A stretch of DNA of 64,000 nucleotides from Streptomyces cyaneogriseus subsp. noncyanogenus (lineage in GTDB: Bacteria; Actinomycetota; Actinomycetes; Streptomycetales; Streptomycetaceae): assembly GCF_000931445.1 (NCBI RefSeq), contig NZ_CP010849.1, positions 5,332,001-5,396,000 on the forward strand, written 5' to 3'. Shown piece after piece: positions 17,783-29,541 of the stretch; the first letter of the stretch is position 1; each line of letters starts with the position of its first letter. The notes beneath the pieces were generated by a model. It searched no databases, was not told the origin of the DNA, and was given only the letters and a program-made list of their open reading frames with translations. Position numbers and translations under genes: made by a program.

Positions 17783-18754
17783 ATGAGTACAACGACGGCC
17801 GGCTCCCCGATGGCGCACCCGCTGCGGACCACGGCGGACGCCGGGCCCGCGGGGGAGCGGCCCCGGCCCGAGGACACGGACGACGCCGCCGCGGCGGCCC
17901 GCGCGATCCTGCGGGTGGGCGTCGTCGGCTGCGGAGTGATGGGCGCGGGCCTGGCCGAGGTGTGCGCCCGGGCCGGCCGCGACGTGCGCGTCGCCGGCTC
18001 CGGCCCCGAGGGCCTGGCCCGGGGCCGCGCCCGGCTGGAGCGCTCGCTGGCCGCCGCCGTCCGCAAGGAGCGGATCACCGCCGCCGACCGCGACGCCGCC
18101 CTCGCGCGCGTCACCTTCACCACCGACCTCGGCGACCTGCGGGACCGGCAACTGCTGCTGGAGGCGACCCCCGAGCACGAGCCGACCAAGCTGCGCGTCT
18201 TCGCCGCCCTCGACGAGATCGTCGAGGACCCCGGGGCGATCCTGGCCACCAACACCTCCGCCCTGTCGATCATGCGGATCGCCGGTGCCACCGGCCGCCC
18301 CGGCCAGGTGCTGGGCCTGCACTTCTTCAACCCGGCCCCGGTGCTGCCCCTGGTCGAGGTGATCGGCTCCCTGCTCACCGCGGAGCGCACCCGCCGCGTC
18401 GCCGGGGAGTTCGTGACCTCGGTCCTCGGCAAGCAGGCCGTCCACGCCGCCGACCGGTCCGGCTTCGTGGTCAACGCCCTGCTGATCCCTTACCTCTTGT
18501 CGGCGATCCGGATGTACGAGTCCGGCTTCGCCGCGGCGGAGGACATCGACAAGGCGATGACGCTGGGCTGCTCCCACCCCATGGGCCCGCTGGCCCTGTC
18601 CGACCTCATCGGCCTGGACACCGTCGCGGCCATCGCCGACGCGCTGTACAAGGAGTTCGCGGAGCCCACCCACGCCGTACCGCCGCTGCTGTCGCGCATG
18701 GTCGACGCCGGTCTGCTGGGCCGTAAAACGGGCCGCGGTTTCTTCCGCTACTGA
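17783..18754 (+). CDS. 3-hydroxyacyl-CoA dehydrogenase (PKS-locus copy)
   Basis: 323-residue NAD-dependent dehydrogenase of the 3-hydroxybutyryl-CoA family. A 40-residue variable N-terminus precedes the Rossmann motif GVVGCGVMGAG. Family markers ATNTSALSI and LHFFNPAPVLPLVEV carry the catalytic Asn/His region, and the C-terminal domain ends in GRKTGRGFFRY. ATG 17783 has a good GAAGGAG. It interconverts 3-ketoacyl- and 3-hydroxyacyl-CoA. Beside a crotonyl-CoA carboxylase/reductase it would supply the hydroxyacyl-CoA that is dehydrated to the enoyl substrate. A distinct paralogue lies at 35331-36179, so this copy is probably dedicated to the polyketide pathway. Confidence 0.92.
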   Translation: MSTTTAGSPMAHPLRTTADAGPAGERPRPEDTDDAAAAARAILRVGVVGCGVMGAGLAEVCARAGRDVRVAGSGPEGLARGRARLERSLAAAVRKERITAADRDAALARVTFTTDLGDLRDRQLLLEATPEHEPTKLRVFAALDEIVEDPGAILATNTSALSIMRIAGATGRPGQVLGLHFFNPAPVLPLVEVIGSLLTAERTRRVAGEFVTSVLGKQAVHAADRSGFVVNALLIPYLLSAIRMYESGFAAAEDIDKAMTLGCSHPMGPLALSDLIGLDTVAAIADALYKEFAEPTHAVPPLLSRMVDAGLLGRKTGRGFFRY

Positions 18755-19076
18755 CAGCCTGTCGACAGCGCCAAGGTAAGAATCTGACTAGAGCATTGCC
18801 AAGTCGTGGGGGAAGGAACCGCCCTAATACCACACAAAAAGGCGGCGATACTGCACAGACGTGCAGGGTCACTCTCATGCGTGACGGTAAGCACACCCTC
18901 AGGTAAAGACCTCATCAAATAGTTTGTGATACCGTTCACGAGAACCCCGGGAGTAGAGTCGGGCAGCCCGTTCAGCGGGCCGCCCGGACGAGGCACGCCT
19001 CTCCGTTCTCGGGCTAGGGTCGTCCCTCGACGACCGCACCATCCCCCACTCAGACTTCGCCGGAGGAGCTGCCGCC
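18755..19076. promoter_or_regulatory. Upstream region of the atp operon, with leader hairpin
   Basis: 322 bp between the PKS-associated dehydrogenase and atpI, with no gene. It is clearly more AT-rich (about 18780-18945) than its surroundings and is the boundary between accessory and conserved chromosome. An inverted repeat at 18960-18986 (CGGGC-A-GCCCG, loop TTCAG, CGGGC-C-GCCCG) could form a leader hairpin about 90 bp before atpI. The main atp promoter is expected here, but I could not fix -35 and -10 boxes. Confidence 0.55.
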
Positions 19077-19490
19077 ATGCAGTCCCACGACGTTCGAACG
19101 CTCCTGCACTGCTCACTGCCCACCGTCGCCGCGGGTGCCGTGGGAGTCGCCGTGAGTGCCGCCGTGGCCGGCGGCAAGGGTGCGATCGGCGCCGCCGCCG
19201 GCACTCTGCTGGTCGTGCTGTTCATGACCAGTGGTCTGGTCGTGCTGCAGCGCACCGCGCGCACGCTGCCCCACCTCTTCCAGATGATGGGGCTGCTGGT
19301 CTACACGACGCAGATCCTGCTGCTGATGGTCGTCCTGACCACGCTGCGGAGCACGTCCGCGTTCAACCCGAAGTGCTTCGCCTTCACGCTGCTCGCCGCC
19401 ACCCTGGTATGGATCGGGGCCCAGGTGCGTGCCCATATGAAGGCCAAGATCCTCTACGTCGAGCCGGATTCCGCCCGGACCACATCGTGA
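19077..19490 (+). CDS. atpI: ATP synthase protein I
   Basis: 137-residue membrane protein with about four transmembrane segments (around residues 15-35, 38-55, 67-87 and 97-115). It is the first gene of the ATP synthase operon. AtpI proteins are assembly or ion-handling accessories for the c-ring and are poorly conserved; position is the main evidence. GGAGGAG 8 bp before ATG 19077 sets the start. 222 bp without a gene separate it from atpB, long enough for a second promoter. Confidence 0.88.
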   Translation: MQSHDVRTLLHCSLPTVAAGAVGVAVSAAVAGGKGAIGAAAGTLLVVLFMTSGLVVLQRTARTLPHLFQMMGLLVYTTQILLLMVVLTTLRSTSAFNPKCFAFTLLAATLVWIGAQVRAHMKAKILYVEPDSARTTS

Positions 19491-19712
19491 CCTGTAGGGC
19501 CGGTGTAAAGGGGCCTGCGCTCATTTGCTATGGTCTCGCCACAACTGCGGCAGAGCTGGCGCGGGCGGCAGCCGTGCCTGTGACGCCTCACGGCTCGGAG
19601 CCCAGTCGCCGCCCCCATATCCGCAAGTCCAGTCCAGTGCCGTTCCGCGGTCGTGTGCCGCGCCGACACATCGAGGTTGCCGTACCCATGCGCCACGCTG
19701 AAGGAGCTCCGG

Positions 19713-20522
19713 GTGAGTAACGCCAAGATGCTCGCCTTCGAGACCGACTGTCACATCTTCGAAGGGTGCGGTTTCCCGACCCCCGGCCTGCACTCCTTCC
19801 TCTTCAAGCCGATGTTCACGGTCGCCGGCATCGAGTTCAACAAGCCGATCTTGCTGGCCCTGTTGAGCACCGTCGTCGTCATCGGGTTCTTCTGGGCCGC
19901 TTTCCGCAAGCCGCAGATCATCCCCGGCAAGCTCCAGATGATCGGCGAGGCCGGCTACGACTTCGTCCGTCGCGGCGTCGTCTACGAGACGATCGGCAAG
20001 CGGGAGGGCGAGAAGTACGTCCCGCTCATGGTCTCGCTGTTCTTCTTCATCTGGATCATGAACCTGTGGGCGATCATCCCGCTCGCACAGTTCCCGGTCA
20101 CCTCGGTCATCGCCTTCCCGGCCGGTCTCGCCGCCCTGGTGTACATCCTCTGGGTCAGCCTGACGTTCAAGCGGCACGGCTTCGTCGGGGGCTGGAAGAA
20201 CATCACCGGCTACGACAAGTCGCTCGGCCCGGTGTTCCCGATGGTCATGTTCTTCGAGTTCCTGTCGAACCTGCTCATCCGGCCCTTCACGCACGCGGTC
20301 CGACTCTTCGCCAACATGTTCGCCGGGCACGTGCTGCTGTTGATCTTCACCATCGGCACCTGGTATCTGCTCAATGGCATCGGCATCGCCTACTCGGCCG
20401 TCTCGTTCGTGATGGTCATCGTGATGACGGTCTTCGAGCTCTTCATCCAGGCGCTCCAGGCCTACGTCTTCATCCTCCTGTCCTGTAGCTACATCCAGGG
20501 CGCGCTCGCCGAGCACCACTGA
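19713..20522 (+). CDS. atpB: ATP synthase Fo subunit a
   Basis: 269-residue integral membrane subunit forming the proton half-channels against the c-ring. The signature HAVRLFANMFAGHVLLL contains the essential Arg. Hydrophobic helices run through the protein, and it ends with a LLSCSYIQGALAEHH-type tail. The GTG at 19713 is chosen because AAGGAG lies 6 bp upstream; an upstream in-frame start at 19653 gives an unconserved extension, and ATG 19728 is too far from the ribosome site. Confidence 0.96.
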   Translation: MSNAKMLAFETDCHIFEGCGFPTPGLHSFLFKPMFTVAGIEFNKPILLALLSTVVVIGFFWAAFRKPQIIPGKLQMIGEAGYDFVRRGVVYETIGKREGEKYVPLMVSLFFFIWIMNLWAIIPLAQFPVTSVIAFPAGLAALVYILWVSLTFKRHGFVGGWKNITGYDKSLGPVFPMVMFFEFLSNLLIRPFTHAVRLFANMFAGHVLLLIFTIGTWYLLNGIGIAYSAVSFVMVIVMTVFELFIQALQAYVFILLSCSYIQGALAEHH

Positions 20523-20591
20523 GCACCACAGACCCTCGTTCATCCGGTGGCCAACCCCCACCGGCCCGTGAATAAAGAAGGAAGAAACGGC

Positions 20592-20840
20592 ATGTCCGCT
20601 CTCCAGACCCTCGCCGCGACCAACATCCAGGGCAACTTCGCTGCGATCGGCTACGGCCTGGCCGCCATCGGCCCCGGCATCGGCGTGGGCGTGATCTTCG
20701 GTAACGGTACGCAGGCCCTCGCTCGGCAGCCCGAGGCCGCCGGCCTGATCCGCCAGAACCAGATCCTGGGCTTCGTGCTCTGTGAGGCGCTCGCCCTGAT
20801 CGGTCTGGTCATGGGCTTCGTCTACCCGGTGCCTTCCTGA
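20592..20840 (+). CDS. atpE: ATP synthase Fo subunit c
   Basis: 82-residue hairpin of two membrane helices that oligomerises into the proton-driven rotor ring. The first helix is glycine-rich (AIGPGIGVGVIFG), the polar loop is ARQPE and the second helix carries the proton-binding Glu65 in CEALALIGLV. ATG 20592 is preceded by AGAAGGAAG; an earlier in-frame start at 20547 would add 15 unconserved residues. Confidence 0.97.
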   Translation: MSALQTLAATNIQGNFAAIGYGLAAIGPGIGVGVIFGNGTQALARQPEAAGLIRQNQILGFVLCEALALIGLVMGFVYPVPS

Positions 20841-20882
20841 TCCGGTCCCGGCCGACGAGAAACTTCGACGGAAGGAACTGAT

Positions 20883-21443
20883 GTGATCCCGCCCTTGGTA
20901 CAGCTGGCGGCCGAGGAAGAGGCACAGAACCCTCTCATCCCCGCGATCCCCGAGCTCGTCATCGGCCTGATCGCCTTCGCGATCGTCTTCTTCGTCCTGG
21001 GCAAGAAGCTCCTTCCGAACATCAACAAGGTTCTGGAGCAGCGTCGCGAGGCCATCGAGGGCGGCATCGAGCAGGCCGACGCCGCGCGGACCGAAGCTCA
21101 GAGCGTCCTCGAGCAGTACAAGGCCCAGCTCGCCGAGGCCCGGCACGAGGCCGCGCGTCTGCGCCAGGAGGCGCAGGAGCAGGGCGCCGCGCTCATCGCC
21201 GAGATGCGCGCGGAAGGCCAGCGGCAGCGTGAGGAGATCATCGCCGCCGGTCACGCCCAGATCGAGGCCGACCGCAAGGCCGCCGCGTCCTCGCTGCGCC
21301 AGGACGTCGGCAAGCTCGCCACCGAGCTGGCCGGCAAGCTCGTCGGCGAGTCCCTCGAGGACCACGCCCGGCAGAGCCGCGTCATCGACCGGTTCCTCGA
21401 CGAGCTGGACGACAAGGCGACGAAGGCCGAGGCCACGCGATGA
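20883..21443 (+). CDS. atpF: ATP synthase Fo subunit b
   Basis: 186 residues: a short N-terminus, one membrane helix around residues 25-42 (LVIGLIAFAIVFFVLG), then a long charged amphipathic helix rich in Glu, Ala, Arg and Gln that forms the peripheral stalk. GTG start at 20883 with AAGGAA upstream. Its stop overlaps the atpH start (ATGA), implying translational coupling. Confidence 0.96.
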   Translation: MIPPLVQLAAEEEAQNPLIPAIPELVIGLIAFAIVFFVLGKKLLPNINKVLEQRREAIEGGIEQADAARTEAQSVLEQYKAQLAEARHEAARLRQEAQEQGAALIAEMRAEGQRQREEIIAAGHAQIEADRKAAASSLRQDVGKLATELAGKLVGESLEDHARQSRVIDRFLDELDDKATKAEATR

Positions 21444-22255
21444 ACGGAGCGAGCCGCGAGGCCCTGGCAGCCGCGCGTGAGCGTCTCGACGCGCTGACGG
21501 ACTCCACGTCCGTGGACGCGGCGCGGCTCGCCGACGAGCTGGCCGCCGTCACCGCGCTGCTGGACCGCGAGGTGTCGCTGCGTCGGGTCCTGACCGACCC
21601 GGCGCAGGCCGGCGAGGCCAAGGCCGAGCTGGTCCAGCGCCTGCTCGCCGCCCAGGTCAGCGGCCCGGCCGCCGACCTGGTGTCGGGCATGGTGCGTACC
21701 CGCTGGTCGCAGTCGCGCGATCTGGTGGACGCGCTGGAGGAGCTGGCGGACACCGCCGACCTCACCGCCGCGCAGAAGGACGGCACGCTCGACGACGTCG
21801 AGGACGAGCTGTTCCGGTTCGGCCGGATCGTCTCCGGCAGCACCGAGCTGCGGGCCGCGCTGACCGACCGCACGGCCACGGCCTCGGCCAAGGCCGCGCT
21901 GATGCACAGCCTGCTCGGCGGCCGGGCCAAGCCGGGCACCGAGCGTCTGGTCACGCGCCTCGTCACCGCGCCGCGGGGACGTAGCCTTGAGTCAGGACTG
22001 GAGTCCCTGTCCAAGCTCGCCGCCGACCGGCGCAACCGCATGGTCGCCGTCGTCACCTCGGCGGTGCCGCTGAGCGACATCCAGAAGCGGCGCCTGGGCG
22101 CCACCCTGGCCAAGCTCTACGGCCGCCCGATGCACCTCAGCCTCGACGTGGACCCCGAGGTCCTCGGCGGGATCCGGGTGCAGGTCGGCGACGAGGTCAT
22201 CAACGGTTCCATCGCGGACCGCCTCGAGGACGCCGGCCGCCGCATGGCGAGCTAG
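21440..22255 (+). CDS. atpH: ATP synthase F1 subunit delta
   Basis: 271 residues, the long actinobacterial form of delta, with an alpha-helical OSCP-type region and a C-terminal beta/alpha segment (LDVDPEVLGGIRVQVGDEVI) that binds the peripheral stalk. It links subunit b to the F1 head. ATG 21440 lies in a four-base overlap with the atpF stop. The 136-bp gap to atpA contains a hairpin. Confidence 0.95.
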   Translation: MNGASREALAAARERLDALTDSTSVDAARLADELAAVTALLDREVSLRRVLTDPAQAGEAKAELVQRLLAAQVSGPAADLVSGMVRTRWSQSRDLVDALEELADTADLTAAQKDGTLDDVEDELFRFGRIVSGSTELRAALTDRTATASAKAALMHSLLGGRAKPGTERLVTRLVTAPRGRSLESGLESLSKLAADRRNRMVAVVTSAVPLSDIQKRRLGATLAKLYGRPMHLSLDVDPEVLGGIRVQVGDEVINGSIADRLEDAGRRMAS

Positions 22256-22321
22256 CGACAGCGCGGCAACTGAACACGCAGTACGTACTTACGGCCCTGG
22301 TTGGGCCGTGCAGAGGATGCA

Positions 22322-22361
22322 AAGTTTCTGGGGGGAGCCCCCAGATCCCCCAAAGAAACTT
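22322..22361 (+). repeat. Alternative hairpins in the atpH-atpA gap
   Basis: Two mutually exclusive stems can form: an inner CTGGGGG/CCCCCAG with 3-nt loop (22328-22334 with 22338-22344) and an outer AAGTTTCT/AGAAACTT (22322-22329 with 22354-22361). It ends about 10 bp before the AAGGAG serving atpA. Candidate mRNA processing or translation-control element; no U-run follows, so a terminator is unlikely. Confidence 0.5.
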
Positions 22362-22391
22362 CGGGCCCAACAAGGAGAGCAGGGAACTCAG

Positions 22392-23999
22392 ATGGCGGAG
22401 CTCACGATCCGGCCGGAGGAGATCCGGGACGCGCTGGAGAACTTCGTCCAGTCGTACAAGCCGGACGCGGCCTCGCGCGAGGAGGTCGGTACGGTCACCC
22501 TTGCCGGCGACGGCATCGCGAAGGTCGAGGGTCTCCCCTCGGCCATGGCCAACGAGCTGCTGAAGTTCGAGGACGGCACCCTCGGCCTCGCCCTCAACCT
22601 CGAGGAGCGCGAGATCGGTGCCATCGTCCTCGGTGAGTTCAGCGGTATCGAGGAGGGTCAGCCGGTCACCCGCACCGGCGAGGTCCTGTCCGTCGCCGTG
22701 GGCGAGGGCTACCTCGGCCGTGTGGTCGACCCGCTCGGCAACCCGATCGACGGCCTCGGCGAGATCGAGACCGAGGGCCGCCGCGCCCTCGAACTGCAGG
22801 CCCCCACGGTCATGCAGCGCAAGTCGGTGCACGAGCCGATGGAGACGGGCTACAAGGCCGTCGACGCCATGACCCCGATCGGCCGTGGTCAGCGTCAGCT
22901 GATCATCGGCGACCGCCAGACCGGCAAGACCGCCCTGGCCGTCGACACGATCATCAACCAGCGTGACAACTGGCGCACCGGCGACCCGAAGAAGCAGGTC
23001 CGCTGCATCTACGTCGCCATCGGCCAGAAGGGCTCCACCATCGCGTCGGTCCGCCGCGCGCTGGAGGAGAACGGCGCGCTGGAGTACACGACCATCGTCG
23101 CCGCCCCGGCGTCCGACCCGGCCGGCTTCAAGTACCTGGCGCCGTACACCGGCTCGGCCATCGGCCAGCACTGGATGTACCAGGGCAAGCACGTCCTGAT
23201 CATCTTCGACGACCTGTCGAAGCAGGCCGACGCCTACCGCGCGGTGTCCCTGCTGCTGCGCCGCCCGCCGGGCCGCGAGGCCTACCCGGGTGACGTCTTC
23301 TACCTGCACTCCCGGCTGCTGGAGCGCTGCGCCAAGCTCTCCGACGACATGGGTGCCGGCTCGATGACCGGTCTGCCGATCGTCGAGACCAAGGCCAACG
23401 ACGTCTCGGCGTTCATCCCGACCAACGTCATCTCCATCACCGACGGCCAGTGCTTCCTGGAGTCGGACCTGTTCAACGCCGGTCAGCGCCCCGCGCTGAA
23501 CGTCGGTATCTCCGTCTCGCGAGTCGGTGGTTCCGCGCAGCACAAGGCGATGCGCCAGGTCTCCGGCCGTCTGCGTGTCGACCTCGCCCAGTTCCGTGAG
23601 CTGGAGGCGTTCGCCGCCTTCGGTTCCGACCTGGACGCCGCGTCGAAGGCGCAGCTCGAGCGTGGTCAGCGCATGGTCGAGCTGCTGAAGCAGAACCAGT
23701 ACGAGCCGATGGCCACCGAGGACCAGGTCGTCTCGATCTGGGCCGGTACCACGGGCCGTATGGACGACGTGCCGGTCGCCGACGTCCGCCGCTTCGAGAA
23801 GGAGCTGCTGGATTACCTGCACCGCAAGGAGCAGGGTCTGATGACCTCCATCAGGGAGGGCGCCAAGATGTCCGACGACACGATCCAGGCGATCGCGGAC
23901 GCCGTCGCGGAGTTCAAGAAGCAGTTCGAGACGAGCGACGGCAAGCTGCTCGGCGAGGAAGCCTCGGCCGCTCCGAAGGCGACCAGCGCCTCCAAGTGA
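22392..23999 (+). CDS. atpA: ATP synthase F1 subunit alpha
   Basis: 535 residues forming, with beta, the hexameric catalytic head on the cytoplasmic side of the membrane. The regulatory nucleotide-site P-loop GDRQTGKT lies at 173-180 and the subunit signature PALNVGISVSRVGGSAQ occurs near residue 370. ATG 22392 follows AAGGAGAGCAGGG; an upstream in-frame ATG at 22308 would translate the hairpin sequence and is rejected. Confidence 0.97.
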   Translation: MAELTIRPEEIRDALENFVQSYKPDAASREEVGTVTLAGDGIAKVEGLPSAMANELLKFEDGTLGLALNLEEREIGAIVLGEFSGIEEGQPVTRTGEVLSVAVGEGYLGRVVDPLGNPIDGLGEIETEGRRALELQAPTVMQRKSVHEPMETGYKAVDAMTPIGRGQRQLIIGDRQTGKTALAVDTIINQRDNWRTGDPKKQVRCIYVAIGQKGSTIASVRRALEENGALEYTTIVAAPASDPAGFKYLAPYTGSAIGQHWMYQGKHVLIIFDDLSKQADAYRAVSLLLRRPPGREAYPGDVFYLHSRLLERCAKLSDDMGAGSMTGLPIVETKANDVSAFIPTNVISITDGQCFLESDLFNAGQRPALNVGISVSRVGGSAQHKAMRQVSGRLRVDLAQFRELEAFAAFGSDLDAASKAQLERGQRMVELLKQNQYEPMATEDQVVSIWAGTTGRMDDVPVADVRRFEKELLDYLHRKEQGLMTSIREGAKMSDDTIQAIADAVAEFKKQFETSDGKLLGEEASAAPKATSASK

Positions 24000-24020
24000 C
24001 GTAAGGAAGGGACCTGACTC

Positions 24021-24937
24021 ATGGGAGCTCAGCTCCGGGTCTACAAGCGTCGCATCCGATCCGTCACCGCGACCAAGAAGATCACGAAGGCGATGGAGAT
24101 GATCGCCGCCTCGCGCGTCGTCAAGGCGCAGCGCAAGGTGGCGGCCTCCACGCCGTACGCGCGGGAACTGACCCGCGCGGTCACGGCGGTCGGTACCGGT
24201 TCGAACACCAGGCATGCGCTGACCACGGAGGCGGAGAACCCGACCCGTGCCGCGGTTCTGCTCCTCACGAGCGACCGCGGCCTGGCCGGCGCCTTCAACT
24301 CCAACGCCATCAAGGCGGCGGAGCAGCTCACCGAGCGCCTGGAGCGCGAGGGCAAGCAGGTCGACACGTACATCGTCGGCCGGCGGGGTGTCGCCCACTA
24401 CAACTTCCGTGAGCGCAAGATCGCGGAGTCGTTCACGGGCTTCACCGACGAGCCGACGTACGCGGACGCCAAGAAGATCGCGGCCCCGCTGATCGAGGCC
24501 ATCCAGCAGGAGACGGCGGACGGCGGCGTGGACGAACTCCACATCGTCTACACCGAGTTCGTCTCGATGATGACGCAGACGGCGGTCGACTCCCGGATGC
24601 TTCCGCTGCGCCTCGAAGAGGTAGCGGAGGAGACCGCCCCCAAGGGCGAGATCCTCCCGCTGTACGACTTCGAGCCCTCGGCGGAGGACGTCCTCGACGC
24701 CCTGCTGCCGCGCTATGTGGAAAGCCGGATCTACAACGCGCTGCTCCAGTCGGCCGCTTCCAAGCACGCCGCCACGCGGCGCGCGATGAAGTCGGCCACC
24801 GACAACGCGGGCGAGCTGATCAACACGCTCTCCCGTCTTGCCAACGCGGCCCGCCAGGCCGAAATCACCCAGGAAATCAGCGAGATCGTCGGTGGCGCCA
24901 GCGCCCTGGCCGACGCGACCGCGGGGAGTGACAACTA

Positions 24938-24938
<1 letters not shown>
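24021..24938 (+). CDS. atpG: ATP synthase F1 subunit gamma
   Basis: 305-residue central rotor shaft that couples c-ring rotation to catalysis in the alpha/beta head. The N-terminal coiled-coil half begins GAQLRVYKRRIRSVTATKKI and the C-terminal helix ends in ITQEISEIVGGASALADA, both family hallmarks. AAGGAAGGG precedes ATG 24021. The TAA stop overlaps atpD's ATG by one base. Confidence 0.97.
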
Positions 24939-26386
<1,448 letters not shown>

Positions 26387-26400
26387 GCCTCGCGCTCTTG

Positions 26401-26431
26401 AGGAGGGGGCGGGTGCGTCCCGCCCCCTCCT
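26401..26431 (+). terminator. Terminator-like hairpin between atpD and atpC
   Basis: Perfect 13-bp stem AGGAGGGGGCGGG / CCCGCCCCCTCCT with a 5-nt loop, followed by TCAC, not a U-run. It lies inside the operon and may partly terminate transcription or stabilise upstream mRNA, lowering atpC output relative to atpD. Confidence 0.7.
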
Positions 26432-26497
26432 TCACGCCCACTAGACTTGTACCCAACACCCGGCTCTCCCGCCGGGTGGTGACCCGAGGAGCCACCC

Positions 26498-26872
26498 TTG
26501 GCTGCTGAGCTGCACGTCGCGCTGGTCGCCGCCGACCGTGAGGTCTGGTCCGGCCAGGCCACCCTGGTCATCGCGCGCACCACGTCCGGCGACATCGGCG
26601 TCATGCCCGGTCACCAGCCGCTGCTCGGTGTGCTGGAGTCGGGCCCGGTGACCATCCGTACGAGCGACGGCGGGACGGTCGTCGCCGCGGTGCACGGCGG
26701 TTTCATCTCCTTCGCGGACGACAAGCTGTCGCTGCTGGCCGAGATCGCCGAGCTGTCGGACGAGATCGATGTCCAGCACGCGGAGCGGGAGCTCGAGCGC
26801 GCGAAGGCCGAGGGCGACACCGTGGCCGAGCGCCGCGCGGACGTCCGACTGCGTGCGGCGGCGGCGCGCTGA
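26498..26872 (+). CDS. atpC: ATP synthase F1 subunit epsilon
   Basis: 124 residues: N-terminal beta-sandwich (ELHVALVAADREVWSGQA, TSGDIGVMPGHQPLLGVL) and C-terminal helical hairpin (HAERELERAKAEGDTVAERR), which regulates rotation. The start is a rare TTG at 26498, fixed by GAGGAG six bases upstream and conserved alignment from AAELHVAL. Last gene of the operon; the rare start and preceding hairpin may both limit expression. Confidence 0.95.
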   Translation: MAAELHVALVAADREVWSGQATLVIARTTSGDIGVMPGHQPLLGVLESGPVTIRTSDGGTVVAAVHGGFISFADDKLSLLAEIAELSDEIDVQHAERELERAKAEGDTVAERRADVRLRAAAAR

Positions 26873-27001
26873 CCCACAGCGCTGTGCTATGACGTGACTC
26901 AGCCGCGGCTGGGACCGGAGTGATCCGGACCCGGTCGCGGCTGAGGCAGATGTGGGTGATTTTTACGTTCCGTTACCTAGGAGACGAGGAGGTCGGTGCC
27001 G

Positions 27002-27448
27002 ATGGTCCTCGCTCTGACTGTGTGCGGAATTGTCGTCGCCCTCGTGGTGGTGGGACTGTTCGTCTTCGGTCTGCGCCGCAGGCTGATCCAGCGGTCCGGT
27101 GGCACCTTCGACTGTTCCCTGCGCTGGGACGCGCCCGAGCAGGGCGACGCCGGCGGCAAGGGCTGGGCCTACGGGGTGGCCCGGTACAACGGTGACCGCC
27201 TCGAGTGGTTCCGGGTCTTCTCGTACTCCCCCCGCCCGCGCCGGGTCCTGGAACGCGACGGGATCGAGGTGGCCGGCCGCCGTGTCCCCGAGGGCGAGGA
27301 GGAGCTGGCGCTGCTGTCGGACTCCGTGGTCCTGGCCTGTCTGCACCAGGGGAGCAGGCTGGAGCTGGCGATGAGCGAGGACGCGCTGACCGGCTTTCTC
27401 GCGTGGCTGGAAGCGGCCCCGCCGGGACAGCGGGTCAACGTGGCGTAG
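27002..27448 (+). CDS. DUF2550 membrane-anchored protein
   Basis: 148 residues with one N-terminal membrane helix (LALTVCGIVVALVVVGLFVFG) followed by a positively charged stop-transfer and a soluble domain containing FDCSLRW and ELAMSEDALTGFLAWLE, characteristic of actinobacterial DUF2550. Function unknown. ATG 27002 is 9 bp after GAGGAGG; an in-frame GTG at 26996 is possible but too close. Constant neighbour of atpC in streptomycetes. Confidence 0.85.
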   Translation: MVLALTVCGIVVALVVVGLFVFGLRRRLIQRSGGTFDCSLRWDAPEQGDAGGKGWAYGVARYNGDRLEWFRVFSYSPRPRRVLERDGIEVAGRRVPEGEEELALLSDSVVLACLHQGSRLELAMSEDALTGFLAWLEAAPPGQRVNVA

Positions 27449-27529
27449 GGCCTGTGGGGCCTGTCCGGCACGGCCGCCCGACGCCTCGCGGCCGGACGGC
27501 GGGGAGGGGCCGGACAGGCCCCAGCCGTG

Positions 27530-27564
27530 TCCGCCCTCCCCGGACGGTGTCCGGGGAGGGCGGA
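27530..27564. terminator. Bidirectional terminator between DUF2550 gene and chitinase
   Basis: Perfect 16-bp stem TCCGCCCTCCCCGGAC / GTCCGGGGAGGGCGGA with a GGT loop, placed between two convergent genes 82 bp after one stop and 24 bp from the other. Confidence 0.85.
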
Positions 27565-27587
27565 GGTCTCTCGTGTGCGCGGCGGTC

Positions 27588-29414
<1,827 letters not shown>

Positions 29415-29492
29415 GGTGCGCCTCCTTATGTGGGGATGTCGCGGGGTGTCGTGGGCATGAAGCATCAGGCCCGCAGTGCCGCGAGAATAGAA

Positions 29493-29525
29493 AGGTCTGG
29501 ACCACCGGTCAATAGGTCTGGACCT
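29493..29525 (-). promoter_or_regulatory. Paired 12-bp chitinase operator repeats
   Basis: Two repeats, TGGTCCAGACCT (29493-29504) and AGGTCCAGACCT (29514-29525) on the minus strand, 21 bp start to start and about 80-110 bp upstream of the chitinase ATG. Paired 12-bp direct repeats of this type control streptomycete chitinase promoters and resemble DasR sites. Probable site of chitin/N-acetylglucosamine control. Confidence 0.85.
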
Positions 29526-29541
29526 TTGTTCCGCTCGTGGA

